In this document: positions 1 to 9,931 of the stretch, in pieces | Position numbering within the stretch: position 1 is the stretch's first letter | Layout of the letters: each line of letters begins with the position of its first letter | Source of the DNA: Methanosarcina barkeri MS | GTDB taxonomy: Archaea > Halobacteriota > Methanosarcinia > Methanosarcinales > Methanosarcinaceae | NCBI RefSeq assembly: GCF_000970025.1 | Contig: NZ_CP009528.1 | Coordinates: forward strand, 1,723,168 to 1,787,167 | Direction: 5' to 3' | DNA: 64,000 nucleotides | Translations under genes and position numbers: made by a program | The notes under the pieces: generated by a model | What the model was told of the DNA's origin: nothing | What the model saw: the letters and a program-made list of their open reading frames with translations, nothing else | Databases searched by the model: none

Positions 1-93
1 AACGGTTCCATGTATCATGGAGATGCTCCAGGTAACATGTCAATGCCCCCTGAAGGAGCTCCTCAGGCAGGAAATGCAGATAACATGTCATAA
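1..93 (+). CDS. 3' end of an unknown protein (partial)
   Basis: Frame 1 is open from the window edge to a TAA at 91-93 and encodes a 30-residue tail rich in Met, Gly, Pro, Asn and Ala, ending in NADNMS. No domain can be seen in this piece. The composition suggests a flexible C-terminus. A perfect hairpin follows 8 bases after the stop, which fits a real gene end. Function cannot be named without the upstream sequence. Confidence 0.5.
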   Translation, partial: NGSMYHGDAPGNMSMPPEGAPQAGNADNMS

Positions 94-100
94 TTTGACT

Positions 101-122
101 AGTTGAAACATGGCTTTCAACT
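101..122 (+). terminator. Hairpin after the partial gene
   Basis: AGTTGAAA at 101-108 pairs perfectly with TTTCAACT at 115-122 around a 6-base loop, directly after the stop at 93. This could end or stabilise the upstream transcript. A second inverted pair lies just downstream: TTTACTACC at 162-170 and GGTAGTAAA at 212-220, in the leader of the next small ORF. Confidence 0.4.
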
Positions 123-233
123 GGTTAAACAAGGCTAAAAGGTAGTTGATTAAATAACAGGTTTACTACCTTTACCTTGACTTTTTGATTATGCTTTAAA
201 TTTCTCGCATCGGTAGTAAAGGTTTATCCTTAA

Positions 234-440
234 TTGTTAGAGAGAATCAAAAACAATATCTTAGAAGATATTGAAGAGATATTCTATTTTAGGTGTGATT
301 CTTGTCAGAGTAGCTATAAAAATGCCCTAAAAATCTTATCCGTACTGAAACTGTCTGAAAATCACATGGAAGCCAGAATTACCGAAGCAAGGGCCAGAGA
401 AGCGTTAAATGCATCTGCAAAAATAACAGAGATTGTTTAA
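234..440 (+). CDS. Small hypothetical protein with CxxC
   Basis: A 68-residue ORF opened by TTG, with no convincing Shine-Dalgarno sequence. It is mostly helical and charged, with a CDSC pair near residue 21 and a C-terminal helix rich in Ala, Glu and Arg. The single CxxC could be a redox pair or half of a metal site. I do not recognise the family. The protein-like composition supports it as real; the weak start and short length argue against. The next gene runs in the opposite direction and converges on it. Confidence 0.4.
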   Translation: MLERIKNNILEDIEEIFYFRCDSCQSSYKNALKILSVLKLSENHMEARITEARAREALNASAKITEIV

Positions 441-475
441 ATTATGGTTTTTAGCTTTATATTTTTCTCTCTATA

Positions 476-1939
476 TCAAGAAAAATATTTTTTCTTTATA
501 ATATATAGCCCCAGGGATATGATGCCACTCACTACTGCAATAATAATACCAGCAACTATTGGATGTTCCAATACAGATTTTTTGGAACTTAGATCTTGAC
601 CTATTAGTGTGAAAGAAGAGGATGTACTTGGTCTAAACTGATTATTGCCTTTATATCTTGCTATTATCGAATGTGAGCCATTTGAAAGCAATGAAGTATC
701 CAAAATTGCTTGTCCATCACTTAAAGTTTCAGTTCCTATGGATGTGGCCCCTTCCATGAAGGTGACTGTGCCTGAAGGTTTTTCTGTTACTTGAGACGTT
801 GCACTAACTGTAGCAGTAAGTGTTCTTGATTCCCCAACAAGAAATCGATTGGGTGAAGAAGTTAAAGTAGTCATTGTTTCCACTCTGGATCCTGGAACAG
901 AACCTATAAACTGACCTAAACCAGAAGGAAGAATTCCTACAGAAATTGGCTGGCCCATAACTGTTTTGGTTTCAGTGTCAATTACAGAAACAGTGCCTCC
1001 AAGATCATCAGTGGTGCCGGAATTTGTCACATATATCTTTGTTCCATTTTTGTTGACTGCAACTCCACAAGGATTTTTTCCTACAGTTATATTTGTAACA
1101 TCTTTTGTGGTTGTGTTAATCACAGAGACTGTGCCCATGGGAGTGTTATGGTTTGCCACATATACCCATTTTTCATCTGGTGTGACTGCAATTCCATGAG
1201 GATCTTTTCCTGCAGTTAAATTGTCTGTAACTTCATTGGTTATTGTGTTAATTACAGAAACATTGCTACTCTCCATGTTCGTGACATATACTTTTGTTCC
1301 ATTCTTGTTGACCGCAACTCCATAGGGTTTGACTCCTACGTTTACCGTCTTTGTAACATTGTTCGTTACTGTGTTAATCACAGAGATAGTATTGCTGCCG
1401 GTGTTAGCCACATATATCCTTGATCCGTCCGGGGTGATTGCAATTCCGCAAGGGTCGGTTCCTACAGGTATATCAGAAGCTTTGTTGGTTATTAGGTCAA
1501 CTGCACGGACTTTTCCATTCAATAATTTTGCCACATATACTTTTTGTTCATACGGATAGATTGCAACTCCAGCAGGTTTGCCTGGTTTGCCTTCTTCTAC
1601 ATTCATCGATGTAACCTCTTCGGTGGCCGTATCAATTATGGAAACAGTACGTCCGGGAATGTCGTCATTACCAAAGTTAGTCACATATACCTTTGTTCCA
1701 TCAAGGCTAATTGCAACACCCACAGGAACATTTCCCACAGGCACCGTGGAGATAACAGCGTCAGTTGTTGTGTTAATCACAGAAACAGTATTGCTTTTTT
1801 CATTAGGCACATATGCATATTCAGCGGACAAGTCGCTATGCGCAGTAGCCACCAACTCTATAGATGAAATAATAATTAAAAGTAAGAGAAAAGCTGTTGA
1901 AGTTAAAAACAGTGAGTATGATTTGTCCCCCTTTCTCAT
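476..1939 (-). CDS. YVTN beta-propeller surface protein
   Basis: 487 residues. An N-terminal hydrophobic signal segment (about residues 10-33) is followed by about seven repeats of roughly 42 residues carrying the YVTN/YVAN signature and a recurring SVINT strand, which builds a beta-propeller. An Ig-like domain follows at about 355-445 (TLTSSPN to FTLIG), then a C-terminal membrane helix (about 462-482) and a Lys-rich stop-transfer end. Such proteins are exported and anchored in the cell envelope; Methanosarcina has large families of them. The role is probably structural or adhesive, with no enzymatic motif seen. ATG start with a GGATG stretch 7 bases upstream. Confidence 0.9.
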   Translation of the reverse strand: MRKGDKSYSLFLTSTAFLLLLIIISSIELVATAHSDLSAEYAYVPNEKSNTVSVINTTTDAVISTVPVGNVPVGVAISLDGTKVYVTNFGNDDIPGRTVSIIDTATEEVTSMNVEEGKPGKPAGVAIYPYEQKVYVAKLLNGKVRAVDLITNKASDIPVGTDPCGIAITPDGSRIYVANTGSNTISVINTVTNNVTKTVNVGVKPYGVAVNKNGTKVYVTNMESSNVSVINTITNEVTDNLTAGKDPHGIAVTPDEKWVYVANHNTPMGTVSVINTTTKDVTNITVGKNPCGVAVNKNGTKIYVTNSGTTDDLGGTVSVIDTETKTVMGQPISVGILPSGLGQFIGSVPGSRVETMTTLTSSPNRFLVGESRTLTATVSATSQVTEKPSGTVTFMEGATSIGTETLSDGQAILDTSLLSNGSHSIIARYKGNNQFRPSTSSSFTLIGQDLSSKKSVLEHPIVAGIIIAVVSGIISLGLYIIKKKYFS

Positions 1940-2318
1940 TTATGTTACATCCTTAAAATATAATATATATAAATTAGATTTCGCAAATAAGTTTGAGATG
2001 TTTTGAATTTGAATTTATAAAATTCTTAGATTTAAGGAGATCTTTTAGGGATAATGTTCAATTTTAGTTATGTTTTAGACAACTAGTGATTTTATTTTAT
2101 TGATTTTTCTTTTAAATTGCTTAAATCGGAGTAATTTGTAACATCAAAATAATATACTTAGTAATATATAATACTGAGCAATATAATATTTAATAACAGG
2201 AACATTAAGTAAAGATAAAACGTACTGAGCCTGCTAAAAATACCAATTTGACTACACTTACTACCTCTTTATTATTTCATTTGCAAGACTATCAGATCCA
2301 GCAGAGCATCTAGATCAG

Positions 2319-2430
2319 AAAGGCTTTTGCCTTTAAACCAGAAGAGACCCAAATTCGTTTACTCCTTGCTACAATTTCTTCATAAACGAATTTATGGAAC
2401 CTGATTCTGTGAGATTCTTCACTCAGGTTC
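2319..2430 (+). other. Cluster of three hairpins upstream of the PEP-enzyme gene
   Basis: The 759-base gap 1940-2698 is AT-rich but contains three consecutive inverted repeats. AAAGGC/GCCTTT (2319-2334) has a TTTT loop. AAATTCGTTTA/TAAACGAATTT (2351-2361 with 2383-2393) is an 11 bp perfect stem. GAACCTGA/TCAGGTTC (2397-2404 with 2423-2430) is an 8 bp stem. Together they suggest a small RNA or a structured leader. The next start codon is 269 bases away, so linkage to that gene is uncertain. Nothing else in the gap is recognisable. Confidence 0.35.
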
Positions 2431-2698
2431 TCTGTATAATGTAATGGTTTTCGGGATTGTAGCTTTTAACGAAGTCTTTGAAACAGAATATTTCATCGGT
2501 ATCAAAAATGACTTTTCTTTGTGTACTCTTTGGCCTGAAGTAATACAATATCTACTAAAAATTTAAAGGTAAAATGAGTTGTAGAGAAAAATTAAGGGGA
2601 TTTGAGAATCTCCTGCTTTGCGGACAAGCATATAAGTCCTATACTATAAAATCATAATAATATAAAAACCAGGATTTCATTTTTCGAGGTGTATTAGC

Positions 2699-5386
2699 AT
2701 GAGCGTTTATGTAATGCACTTTAATGAAGTCGATAGGACAAACTTGCCCGAAGTCGGGGGAAAAGGTGCTAATCTGGGAGAAATGGTCAAAGCAGGATTT
2801 CCTGTTCCGCCTGGATTTTGCATTACAACGTCGGCTTACTGTGATTTTATTGCAGCAAGCAATGAGATAAACAAATTTTTTGATTTGCTGGATCAGTTGA
2901 AACTGGGTCAACCGGGCGAAATTAGCAAGCTGGGAAAACTGATCAGGGACCATTTATTAACCATCCCCATATCCCAAACAATAAAATTTTCTATCCTTGA
3001 TGCATGGAAAATAGTAGGAGAAGAAAAAGCTTATGCCGTTCGGTCCAGCGCTACAGCCGAAGATTTGCCAACTGCCTCTTTTGCCGGCCAGCAGGAGACC
3101 TATTTGAACGTAAAGGGAATGGATCAACTCCTTCAGGCTGTGCGGAAATGCTGGAGTTCTTTATTTACTGACAGGGCAATTATCTACCGAATTAAAAACG
3201 GATTTGACCACCGTTCAGTCTATTTATCTATAGTGGTTCAGCAAATGATATTTCCGGAGGTTTCCGGGCTTATGTTTACCGTAGACCCTGTCACCGGGCA
3301 CAGGAATACTATTTCCATTGATGCCAGCTTTGGGTTGGGTGAAGCTCTTGTCTCAGGAATTGTTTCAGCCGACTCTTATCAGGTCCGCGAGAACCAGATT
3401 GTTAAAAAGCAAATCGCAGAAAAGAAGAAAGCTGTTTATCCGGTCACAGAAGGAGGAACAGTAACCAGAGAACTTGCTCCTGAACTCCAAAAAAAGCAGG
3501 TCCTCTCTGATGATAAAATTCTGGAACTAGCCCAACTTGGTCAAAGGATAGAAAAACACTACTGCTCAGAGCAAGACATTGAGTGGTGTCTGGCAGGGAA
3601 CAGGTTCTATATCTTACAGAGCCGTCCTATAACCACTCTTTATCCTATTCCTAAAGGATATAATGATAAACTTCATGTATTTTTATCTATTGCTCACCTG
3701 CAAATGATGACAGATGCCATGAAACCTATGGGGATTTCTGTTTTTTGGGAGATATTTCCCTTTGAAAAAGACTCCGTACCCTTTCCCGATTCAGTGATCG
3801 TAGAAGCGGGAGGAAGGCTTTTTTATGACGTTACTCCCCTTTTGTACAGTAAGGCTCTTCGGCGGTATTTTATCTGGAGAATTGCTATTGTAGACGAACT
3901 AATGAGAGGTGCCCTGGAAAAAATAGTATCAAGCGAGATATTTCAACAAGAAGCAAAAGCAAACAAAGATACAACTAGACAGGTTTTTAAATTATTCAAA
4001 CCGATTCTTCCGCTCTATTTAAAGGGTATCCCGATTATTGTTAACAATTTATTTTTCCTCGATCCCTCGGGCATCATTGAACGAGCCACAGTTCCTCCAG
4101 AAAAAATAATCGATAAGCATAGGCACTGCATTATGCAGGCCTCAGGGGTAGAGCGAATTAAAAGCGTTCAGGAAAGTATGGGTAAGTTGCTACAGGAACT
4201 GATTGGCAGCATGATGTACGTACCGTTACCATTCATTGTCCTGCCCATTGCCAGACGGTTGACCAGATTATGGCTGGATGAGAATCTTGATGTTGATACG
4301 CTGAATAAATCCCTGCCTGGTAACGTGACCGTTGAGATGGGATTAATGATTGGGGATCTGGCCGACACCGCGCGAAAATATCCTGAAGTGGTAGATTATC
4401 TGGAAAAATCGGAAGACAGCACTTTCTATCATGACACTTTCTATCAGGGTCTCAGTAAAGTAAAGGGTGGAGATATATTCGGGACCGAACTGGACAGGTT
4501 CATGGAACTGTATGGCATGCGCTGCCCGGGTGAAATCGATATTTCAAACGTTCGATGGTGGGAAGCCCCTACCCTTCTTGTTCCATCTATTATAAACCAT
4601 ATTAAAATCAATGCTCCGGGCGAGCACCGAAAACGGTTCAGACAGGGCAGAAAAGAAGCGCAGGAAGTCGTACAAAAACTTATGGAAAGTATTAGCAACG
4701 CCTCTGCCGGAAGACTCAAATCAAGATTGATGTTCAGGCTTCTTTCCATTTACCGAAATTCTACAGGCTTGCGTGAATTTCCCAAGTATGTTATTGTTCG
4801 ATTTTTTGATATATATCGCCAGGCTATCCTGATAGAGGCACGAGCTTTACATAAAAGAGGAGTCCTGGAGAAAGAAGAAGATGTATTTTATCTGTATCTC
4901 GATGAGTTGGTTGCATTGTTAGAAAATCATTTTAGTGAGGACCTGACGCGGCTTATAGACTCCCGTAAAAAAGCTTGCGAGCAGTACCAGAAAATGACTC
5001 CTCCCAGGGTTATGACCAGCGAAGGAGAATTTATTACAGGTGTAAGGAGCGATGTTGAGGCTCCTAAAGGGGCTTTAATCGGGACTCCTGTTTCTGCTGG
5101 GGTTGCGGAAGGGTACGTAAAAGTTATCCTCAGACCTGAAGCCGTAAAATTGAATAAAGGGGATATTTTAGTAGCGCCTTTTACTGATCCTGGCTGGACT
5201 CCACTGTTTTATTCCGTTGAAGCCCTGGTGGTTGAGATTGGGGGTATGATGACACATGGTTCTGTAATTGCGCGAGAGTATGGTATTCCTGCAGTCGTCG
5301 GTATAGAAAATGCAACCAAAATCTTAAAAGACGGCCAGTACGTCCGTGTTGATGGTACCAGGGGTTTTGTACAGATCCTGAAGTGA
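2699..5386 (+). CDS. Rifampicin phosphotransferase-like PEP-utilising enzyme
   Basis: 895 residues in three parts, as in the PEP synthase superfamily. The N-terminal ATP-grasp part (about 1-320) has GGKGANLGEM, AVRSSATAEDLP and the LQSRPITT end. A long middle region (about 330-780) is not found in classical PpsA. The C-terminal swivelling phosphohistidine domain has GGMMTHGSVIAREYG, with catalytic His at 853. The order (ATP-binding, substrate, His at the far C-terminus) and the FTDPGWTPLF motif match rifampicin phosphotransferases (about 870 residues) better than PpsA, whose His is central and followed by a TIM barrel. The substrate in an archaeon is unknown, since archaeal RNA polymerase is not a rifampicin target. 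It is often annotated as PEP synthase. Confidence 0.85.
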   Translation: MSVYVMHFNEVDRTNLPEVGGKGANLGEMVKAGFPVPPGFCITTSAYCDFIAASNEINKFFDLLDQLKLGQPGEISKLGKLIRDHLLTIPISQTIKFSILDAWKIVGEEKAYAVRSSATAEDLPTASFAGQQETYLNVKGMDQLLQAVRKCWSSLFTDRAIIYRIKNGFDHRSVYLSIVVQQMIFPEVSGLMFTVDPVTGHRNTISIDASFGLGEALVSGIVSADSYQVRENQIVKKQIAEKKKAVYPVTEGGTVTRELAPELQKKQVLSDDKILELAQLGQRIEKHYCSEQDIEWCLAGNRFYILQSRPITTLYPIPKGYNDKLHVFLSIAHLQMMTDAMKPMGISVFWEIFPFEKDSVPFPDSVIVEAGGRLFYDVTPLLYSKALRRYFIWRIAIVDELMRGALEKIVSSEIFQQEAKANKDTTRQVFKLFKPILPLYLKGIPIIVNNLFFLDPSGIIERATVPPEKIIDKHRHCIMQASGVERIKSVQESMGKLLQELIGSMMYVPLPFIVLPIARRLTRLWLDENLDVDTLNKSLPGNVTVEMGLMIGDLADTARKYPEVVDYLEKSEDSTFYHDTFYQGLSKVKGGDIFGTELDRFMELYGMRCPGEIDISNVRWWEAPTLLVPSIINHIKINAPGEHRKRFRQGRKEAQEVVQKLMESISNASAGRLKSRLMFRLLSIYRNSTGLREFPKYVIVRFFDIYRQAILIEARALHKRGVLEKEEDVFYLYLDELVALLENHFSEDLTRLIDSRKKACEQYQKMTPPRVMTSEGEFITGVRSDVEAPKGALIGTPVSAGVAEGYVKVILRPEAVKLNKGDILVAPFTDPGWTPLFYSVEALVVEIGGMMTHGSVIAREYGIPAVVGIENATKILKDGQYVRVDGTRGFVQILK

Positions 5387-5454
5387 AAATAATCTTAATC
5401 AGGCAAGTTCAAAAAGGGCAGGACAATTCTGTTTTAACTTAAGGTAGGAAGTTT

Positions 5455-5660
5455 TTCATCTAATTTTGTACTATAAGTTCTTCATCTAATTTTGTACTAT
5501 AAGTTCTTCATCTAATTTTGTACTATAAGTTCTTCATCTAATTTTGTACTATAAGTTCTTCATCTAATTTTGTACTATAAGTTCTTCATCTAATTTTGTA
5601 CTATAAGTTCTTCATCTAATTTTGTACTATAAGTTCTTCATCTAATTTTGTACCATAAAG
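5455..5660. repeat. 26-bp tandem repeat, about 8 copies
   Basis: A 26-base unit beginning TTCATCTAATTTTGTACT is repeated head to tail, with copies starting at 5455, 5481, 5507, 5533, 5559, 5585, 5611 and 5637. The first seven are identical; the last carries a T to C change and is incomplete. There are no spacers, so this is a minisatellite and not a CRISPR array. It lies in the 629-base gap between the PEP enzyme and the antiporter. The remainder of the gap is AT-rich, with two short duplications near 5815-5870. Confidence 0.95.
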
Positions 5661-6015
5661 TGCTTTCACTTTTACTGGAAAAATGTATATACTAATGGAG
5701 CTAGTAATGGAATAATAATCAAAAAAGAATACTAAGGGGTACAGAGCAAATTATACCGAAAAATAAGCACATTGCTGAAAAATATCTTCTACTGCTCAGG
5801 ATTTAACTTTAGTGTTAATCTCATGAGTTTTAATCTCATGAATTGTCAAAATTTTTTGTCAAAATTTTTTTGGACCTGAACTCTGGCTGATCGCGGGTAC
5901 GAGATCTTAGGTACGATATCTTAAGATGTATGCCTTGAACTTTTCATAATTCAACAATTCAATTCACATTAAATATTTTAATTAAAACGTTTATTTATTA
6001 GTAGGGAAGCCCTAA

Positions 6016-7854
6016 ATGATCGAACCTATATTTTTAATGGAAATAATTGTTGCCTTGCTCGTTCTATCCATGCTGGCACAGGTCCTTACCCACTATTCTC
6101 AGATACCTTTTATAATCTTTCTGTTTATTGAAGGAATAATAGTAGGACCCGAGGTTCTAAACCTATTAAACCCGGCTCTTTACTCTGATGTGCTAAGTGC
6201 TATTGTTTCGATCTGCGTGTCTGTGATTGTCTTTGACGGAGGATTCCAGATCGACTGGAAGCACATGAGAGGGGTTAAAAAAAGTGTTATTAAATTAAGT
6301 ACATTAGGAGTTTTTATCACTTTTATTGGGATAACCATACTGACACATCTTCTTATAAATATCTCTCTCCCGATTGCTGCTCTTTTTGGCGCTCTTGTTA
6401 CTGCAACTGGTCCTAGTGTTGTTGGTCCAATAATCAGGAACATCGGGATTTGCCATAGGGTTGCCAAAATTCTGGAATTTGAGAGTGTCTTAAACGATGC
6501 TGTAAGTGTAATTCTAACTGCACTGGTTTTTGAATGGATTACAGCTGAGATTTCCGGAACTGGTGCAGTACTTTTTATGCTGCAACGAGTTGGGATGGGG
6601 TTAATTATAGGGAGCTTATGTGGGTTTATTCTACGCTGGTTTTTTACCAGAGGTATATCCATTAGCAAACAGCCTGCAAGGTTGTTCACTCTCACTTTTA
6701 TCTTTGCTTGCTATGTATTGTCAGAAACTATAGGCAATGAGTCGGGGATTCTTGCAGTGGCTGTCTTTGGGATTATTATGGGATCTACCGAATTTCCCCA
6801 GAAGAAGATGATAGAAGAATTCAATAACAACCTAGCGGTTTTAATGATCTCTCTGATCTTCATCTTGCTTGCTGCAATGCTCAAGTTCTGGTACATCATG
6901 GAGATCGGGCTAAAAGGGATTGCCCTTGTCTTGCTTATAGCACTATTTGTCCGTCCTGTAGCTGTATTTATCTCGATGCGGAGTTCAAAAATAAGTACTA
7001 AAGAAAAAATGTTCATATCTTTTGTGGGACCAAGGGGAGTAGTTCCTACTTCGATCGCAACTTATTTTGCAATCAAACTGGATGAAATGGGAATTGCAGG
7101 AGGCCAAACTATTGTAGGACTGGTCTTCCTGACCGTTATTATTACTGTTTTCCTGACAGGTAGTATGTCAAAAAAAGTAGCTCAGATACTGGAGATAATT
7201 CCTATGGAAATTTTGATTATTGGAGGAGGAAAAATAGGCCGTATCCTTGCCGAAAGGTTTGATAACAGAGGAGAAAATGTGTCAGTTATAGACATCTCGG
7301 AGGAGGAATGCAACAAATGCAGGGAATTAGGGATCAGGACTGTTCAGGGTAATGCAGCAGATATAAGCGTTCTGAAAAAAGCCGGGATTGAAAATGCCAA
7401 ATATGTAGTTGTAACTACAAAAAAGGATGATGCGAATCTTCTTTTTTGCCAGATTGCAAAGGCAAAGTTTGGATTTAAGGGAGAACAATTAATTGTTAGG
7501 GTAAATTACGTAGAAAATCTTCCGGCATTCTGGGATCTCGGAATTCGGGCGATGAGCACTACAATGACAACTGCTGCGGTCATGGAAAATATGATTGGTG
7601 GGAATAACCTGTTTTCTATGTGTGAAATCGGAAACAAAGGGAATATTATGGAAGTCAGGGTTACCAATCCAAAGGTTGTGGGAAAGGCGATAAAGGAAAT
7701 TAATTTTCCAGAAAAAAGCCTCATGGTTATGATACAACGGGGAAGTGAATCACTTATCGCACATAGCAATTTGATACTTGAATATAACGATATTGCAACG
7801 ATTATTGCTGAGAAGAGTTCAGGTAAGAGTATTGCTGATATGCTGTTTAGATAA
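6016..7854 (+). CDS. CPA-family Na+/H+ antiporter with RCK (TrkA) domain
   Basis: 612 residues. Residues 1-393 form a membrane domain of about 12-13 helices of the monovalent cation:proton antiporter type, with FDGGFQ, LNDAVSV and GPRGVVPTS motifs typical of NhaP/CPA1 proteins. A cytoplasmic TrkA-N (Rossmann) domain follows from about 397, with the nucleotide loop GGGKIG at 403-408, then a TrkA-C-like tail (about 525-610). It should exchange Na+ or K+ for protons, with gating by nucleotide or ligand at the RCK domain. It stands alone in its transcription unit. Start ATG; the upstream AGGGAAG is a fair Shine-Dalgarno sequence. Confidence 0.92.
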   Translation: MIEPIFLMEIIVALLVLSMLAQVLTHYSQIPFIIFLFIEGIIVGPEVLNLLNPALYSDVLSAIVSICVSVIVFDGGFQIDWKHMRGVKKSVIKLSTLGVFITFIGITILTHLLINISLPIAALFGALVTATGPSVVGPIIRNIGICHRVAKILEFESVLNDAVSVILTALVFEWITAEISGTGAVLFMLQRVGMGLIIGSLCGFILRWFFTRGISISKQPARLFTLTFIFACYVLSETIGNESGILAVAVFGIIMGSTEFPQKKMIEEFNNNLAVLMISLIFILLAAMLKFWYIMEIGLKGIALVLLIALFVRPVAVFISMRSSKISTKEKMFISFVGPRGVVPTSIATYFAIKLDEMGIAGGQTIVGLVFLTVIITVFLTGSMSKKVAQILEIIPMEILIIGGGKIGRILAERFDNRGENVSVIDISEEECNKCRELGIRTVQGNAADISVLKKAGIENAKYVVVTTKKDDANLLFCQIAKAKFGFKGEQLIVRVNYVENLPAFWDLGIRAMSTTMTTAAVMENMIGGNNLFSMCEIGNKGNIMEVRVTNPKVVGKAIKEINFPEKSLMVMIQRGSESLIAHSNLILEYNDIATIIAEKSSGKSIADMLFR

Positions 7855-8358
7855 GTTTAAGCGAGATTCGAACATATTATAAAATTGCAAATTAATTCAT
7901 AAACGAATATGATATTCTTTGAATAACATGCACAAACAATGGAAGCGCTTTCAGATAACAGCATTTTCATGCTAATAAAGTAAGTGTAAATAAACAGGAT
8001 AACATAGCAGAAGATAGTAAACAGTAGTAAACGAAAAAACACATACCTCCTCAAACTTCTAATTTCTTTTCCTTATATATCTAAAGCTCTATTATTTTTG
8101 TCTTGTTCTCCAATTAATGGTGTTCGCGCAGAATGGGAAAAATCAATTTTATGGAAAACATTACATTTTTTAATGAAGGACATTATCTTTTGCACATTAG
8201 CGAGATTGATGTCTAAGGTATACGAATGAAGAAATAAATAAGGGAGGAATTTTTAGCAAAGTACTGCATTTCTAAGTTCTTATTAAAAACAAGATCAAAT
8301 GCATTGGTTGTGGAAAAACTTACCCCTTATATGCGGCAGAGTTAAGGTACTAAATAAT
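7855..8358. other. Intergenic gap with a possible zinc-ribbon gene scrap
   Basis: Mostly AT-rich. At 8291-8353 a short open stretch ends in TAA and reads KIKCIGCGKTYPLYAAELRY. This resembles the N-terminal zinc ribbon of threonine-synthase-like proteins, but an upstream stop leaves no start codon, so it is at best a remnant. A hydrophobic 65-codon ORF on the minus strand (7857-8054) was not accepted. No RNA gene was recognised. Confidence 0.3.
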
Positions 8359-9357
8359 TCATGCTATCTGATTCAAGATTTCTTCTATTCTGGAAACCAG
8401 AGGTTTTTCAGTCTTTACGTATATATAAGCAGGGAGCCCTGATCTGGAAAAATTCTGGAAGAGCTTCATTGCCAGGCTGTTAATTCGGGGAAATTCTCTG
8501 ATTTTCTCATTTGCAAACAAACTAATTACTCTGTCAAAGCTCCAGACATTCGTAGTGAAATTATAATCTTCTCTTAACTGTTGATCCATGGAAAAAATAA
8601 GCTCAATCCAGGAACTCCATTCTTTTGTAAGATGTTGCCTGGTTCCTCCTTCAACTACAATATAAGAACTTCCTTTTTTAATATTTTCAAAAAATTCCCT
8701 GAAAGTTTCACCTTTTGCAAGGGTATAAACAGCTCCCATACCTCCTGTATGACTATCTGTAGTCGCAGCAATCCCTTTTCCGTATTTTCTGGCTAGTGTT
8801 GCAACCATAAGGTTTTTTTCCGTTAAGTTCTGCATGTTATATTCAACAACGGGAAATTGCTTTATAAGTTCAGGTACAGCCCACAGATTAGGTTGTTCTC
8901 CGCCTACAAACTGAAAGGGATGGTTATACATATGGGGGAGATCGTGAGTCCTTAGATAGCGGATAAAGCTTTTAAAATCGCATTCCTGATTTGCAATCAA
9001 CTCAAGTTCCTTAAATTCTTCCGAATCAAATTTAAAAACATTAATGTGTAGGGTATGTCCTATATGTTCAGGATCACTAATTGAGATCTCAACTCCTGGA
9101 ACCAGTCCTTCTTTATCCCAACCAAGCAGATCGTAAGCTTTGACAGTATCATGGTCGGTAAAAGTAACAAAATCAAGTCCTTGCGACCTTGCGTTTTCAA
9201 AAAGAACTGCAGGATGCATTGCCTGCACGGAAGGAACATCATAGGAACAGGAAGAATGTACATGCAGATCCACTTTCTTCCATCCTTCCTGAAGAAGAGT
9301 TTCTGCAACTTCAGCGCTTACAGTTGTTTTAGCATCGTTTCCGGTTTTTCCTTGCAT
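8359..9357 (-). CDS. PHP-domain metal-dependent hydrolase
   Basis: About 332 residues. The PHP signature DLHVHSSCSYD appears near residues 30-40, followed by TFTDHDT, the GVEIS metal-ligand strand, a HPF segment and ATTDSHTGG. This order matches PHP phosphoesterases of the TrpH/YciV and PHP-associated type, which bind two or three metal ions. The natural substrate is not evident; nucleotide or sugar phosphates are typical. The extra C-terminal region (about 240-332) is helical and unassigned. I prefer the ATG at 9357 to an in-frame TTG at 9363; neither has a strong Shine-Dalgarno sequence. Confidence 0.85.
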   Translation of the reverse strand: MQGKTGNDAKTTVSAEVAETLLQEGWKKVDLHVHSSCSYDVPSVQAMHPAVLFENARSQGLDFVTFTDHDTVKAYDLLGWDKEGLVPGVEISISDPEHIGHTLHINVFKFDSEEFKELELIANQECDFKSFIRYLRTHDLPHMYNHPFQFVGGEQPNLWAVPELIKQFPVVEYNMQNLTEKNLMVATLARKYGKGIAATTDSHTGGMGAVYTLAKGETFREFFENIKKGSSYIVVEGGTRQHLTKEWSSWIELIFSMDQQLREDYNFTTNVWSFDRVISLFANEKIREFPRINSLAMKLFQNFSRSGLPAYIYVKTEKPLVSRIEEILNQIA

Positions 9358-9363
9358 AAACAA

Positions 9364-9931
9364 GCACGACCATTTTATTCAGAAATTCCTTTTAGTGTAA
9401 AAGTTCAAGAATCCTATTCAATTAAAAGAATGCAAAAAGGCTATATAGATATTTTGCTAAAAAATTTATTTTTTTATTTATTATATATATTTCATGAGGG
9501 GTATATTGAGCATTAATACAAGTAAATATTATAAGTATAAAATCGAAAAAATTTATATATAAAAAGGAAAAATAATAAAGAAATAATAAATAATCGTGAT
9601 TATATGAAACAAATCGTGATTATGCGGTCCATTTACTATAATATCTTGACAATTTCGAGTTAACGTTCAAAAATAAAATAGCTTTTGGAATGAACTCTAA
9701 ATATAAGTTTTCCACAGGTTCGGGTCTTGCTTTTAAAACTAATTCTTGACGCCTTATTGCTGCAGAAAAATCTCTTCATGTACTCTGGCAAAATGTTTAA
9801 ATATCTTTATTCTAATTATATATAGAAATTGAGTATAACTTATAGTTTTATTCATTAATATTTATATTAGCTTAAAAATACTTATATTAGCTAAAAATAT
9901 ACTGGATACTGACCGCGGAGCAATAACCTGG
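9364..9931. other. AT-rich gap before the TnpB-like gene
   Basis: No gene, tRNA or long repeat is seen. Several TATA-like stretches occur (9540-9600 and 9810-9900). The 12-mer AAATCTCTTCAT at 9768-9779 recurs in the duplicated leader elements near 13951 and 15715, so a third, very diverged copy may lie here. Confidence 0.3.

Noticed and set aside
966-2006. Several plus-strand ORFs opposite the YVTN gene
   Set aside because: Repeat-driven shadows of the minus-strand gene, without start signals.
5455-5660. CRISPR array
   Set aside because: The 26-bp units abut without spacers, so it is a minisatellite.
7857-8054. 65-codon hydrophobic ORF on the minus strand
   Set aside because: TTG start, AT-rich low-complexity composition, and a purine-rich block that is too close to or out of place for any start.
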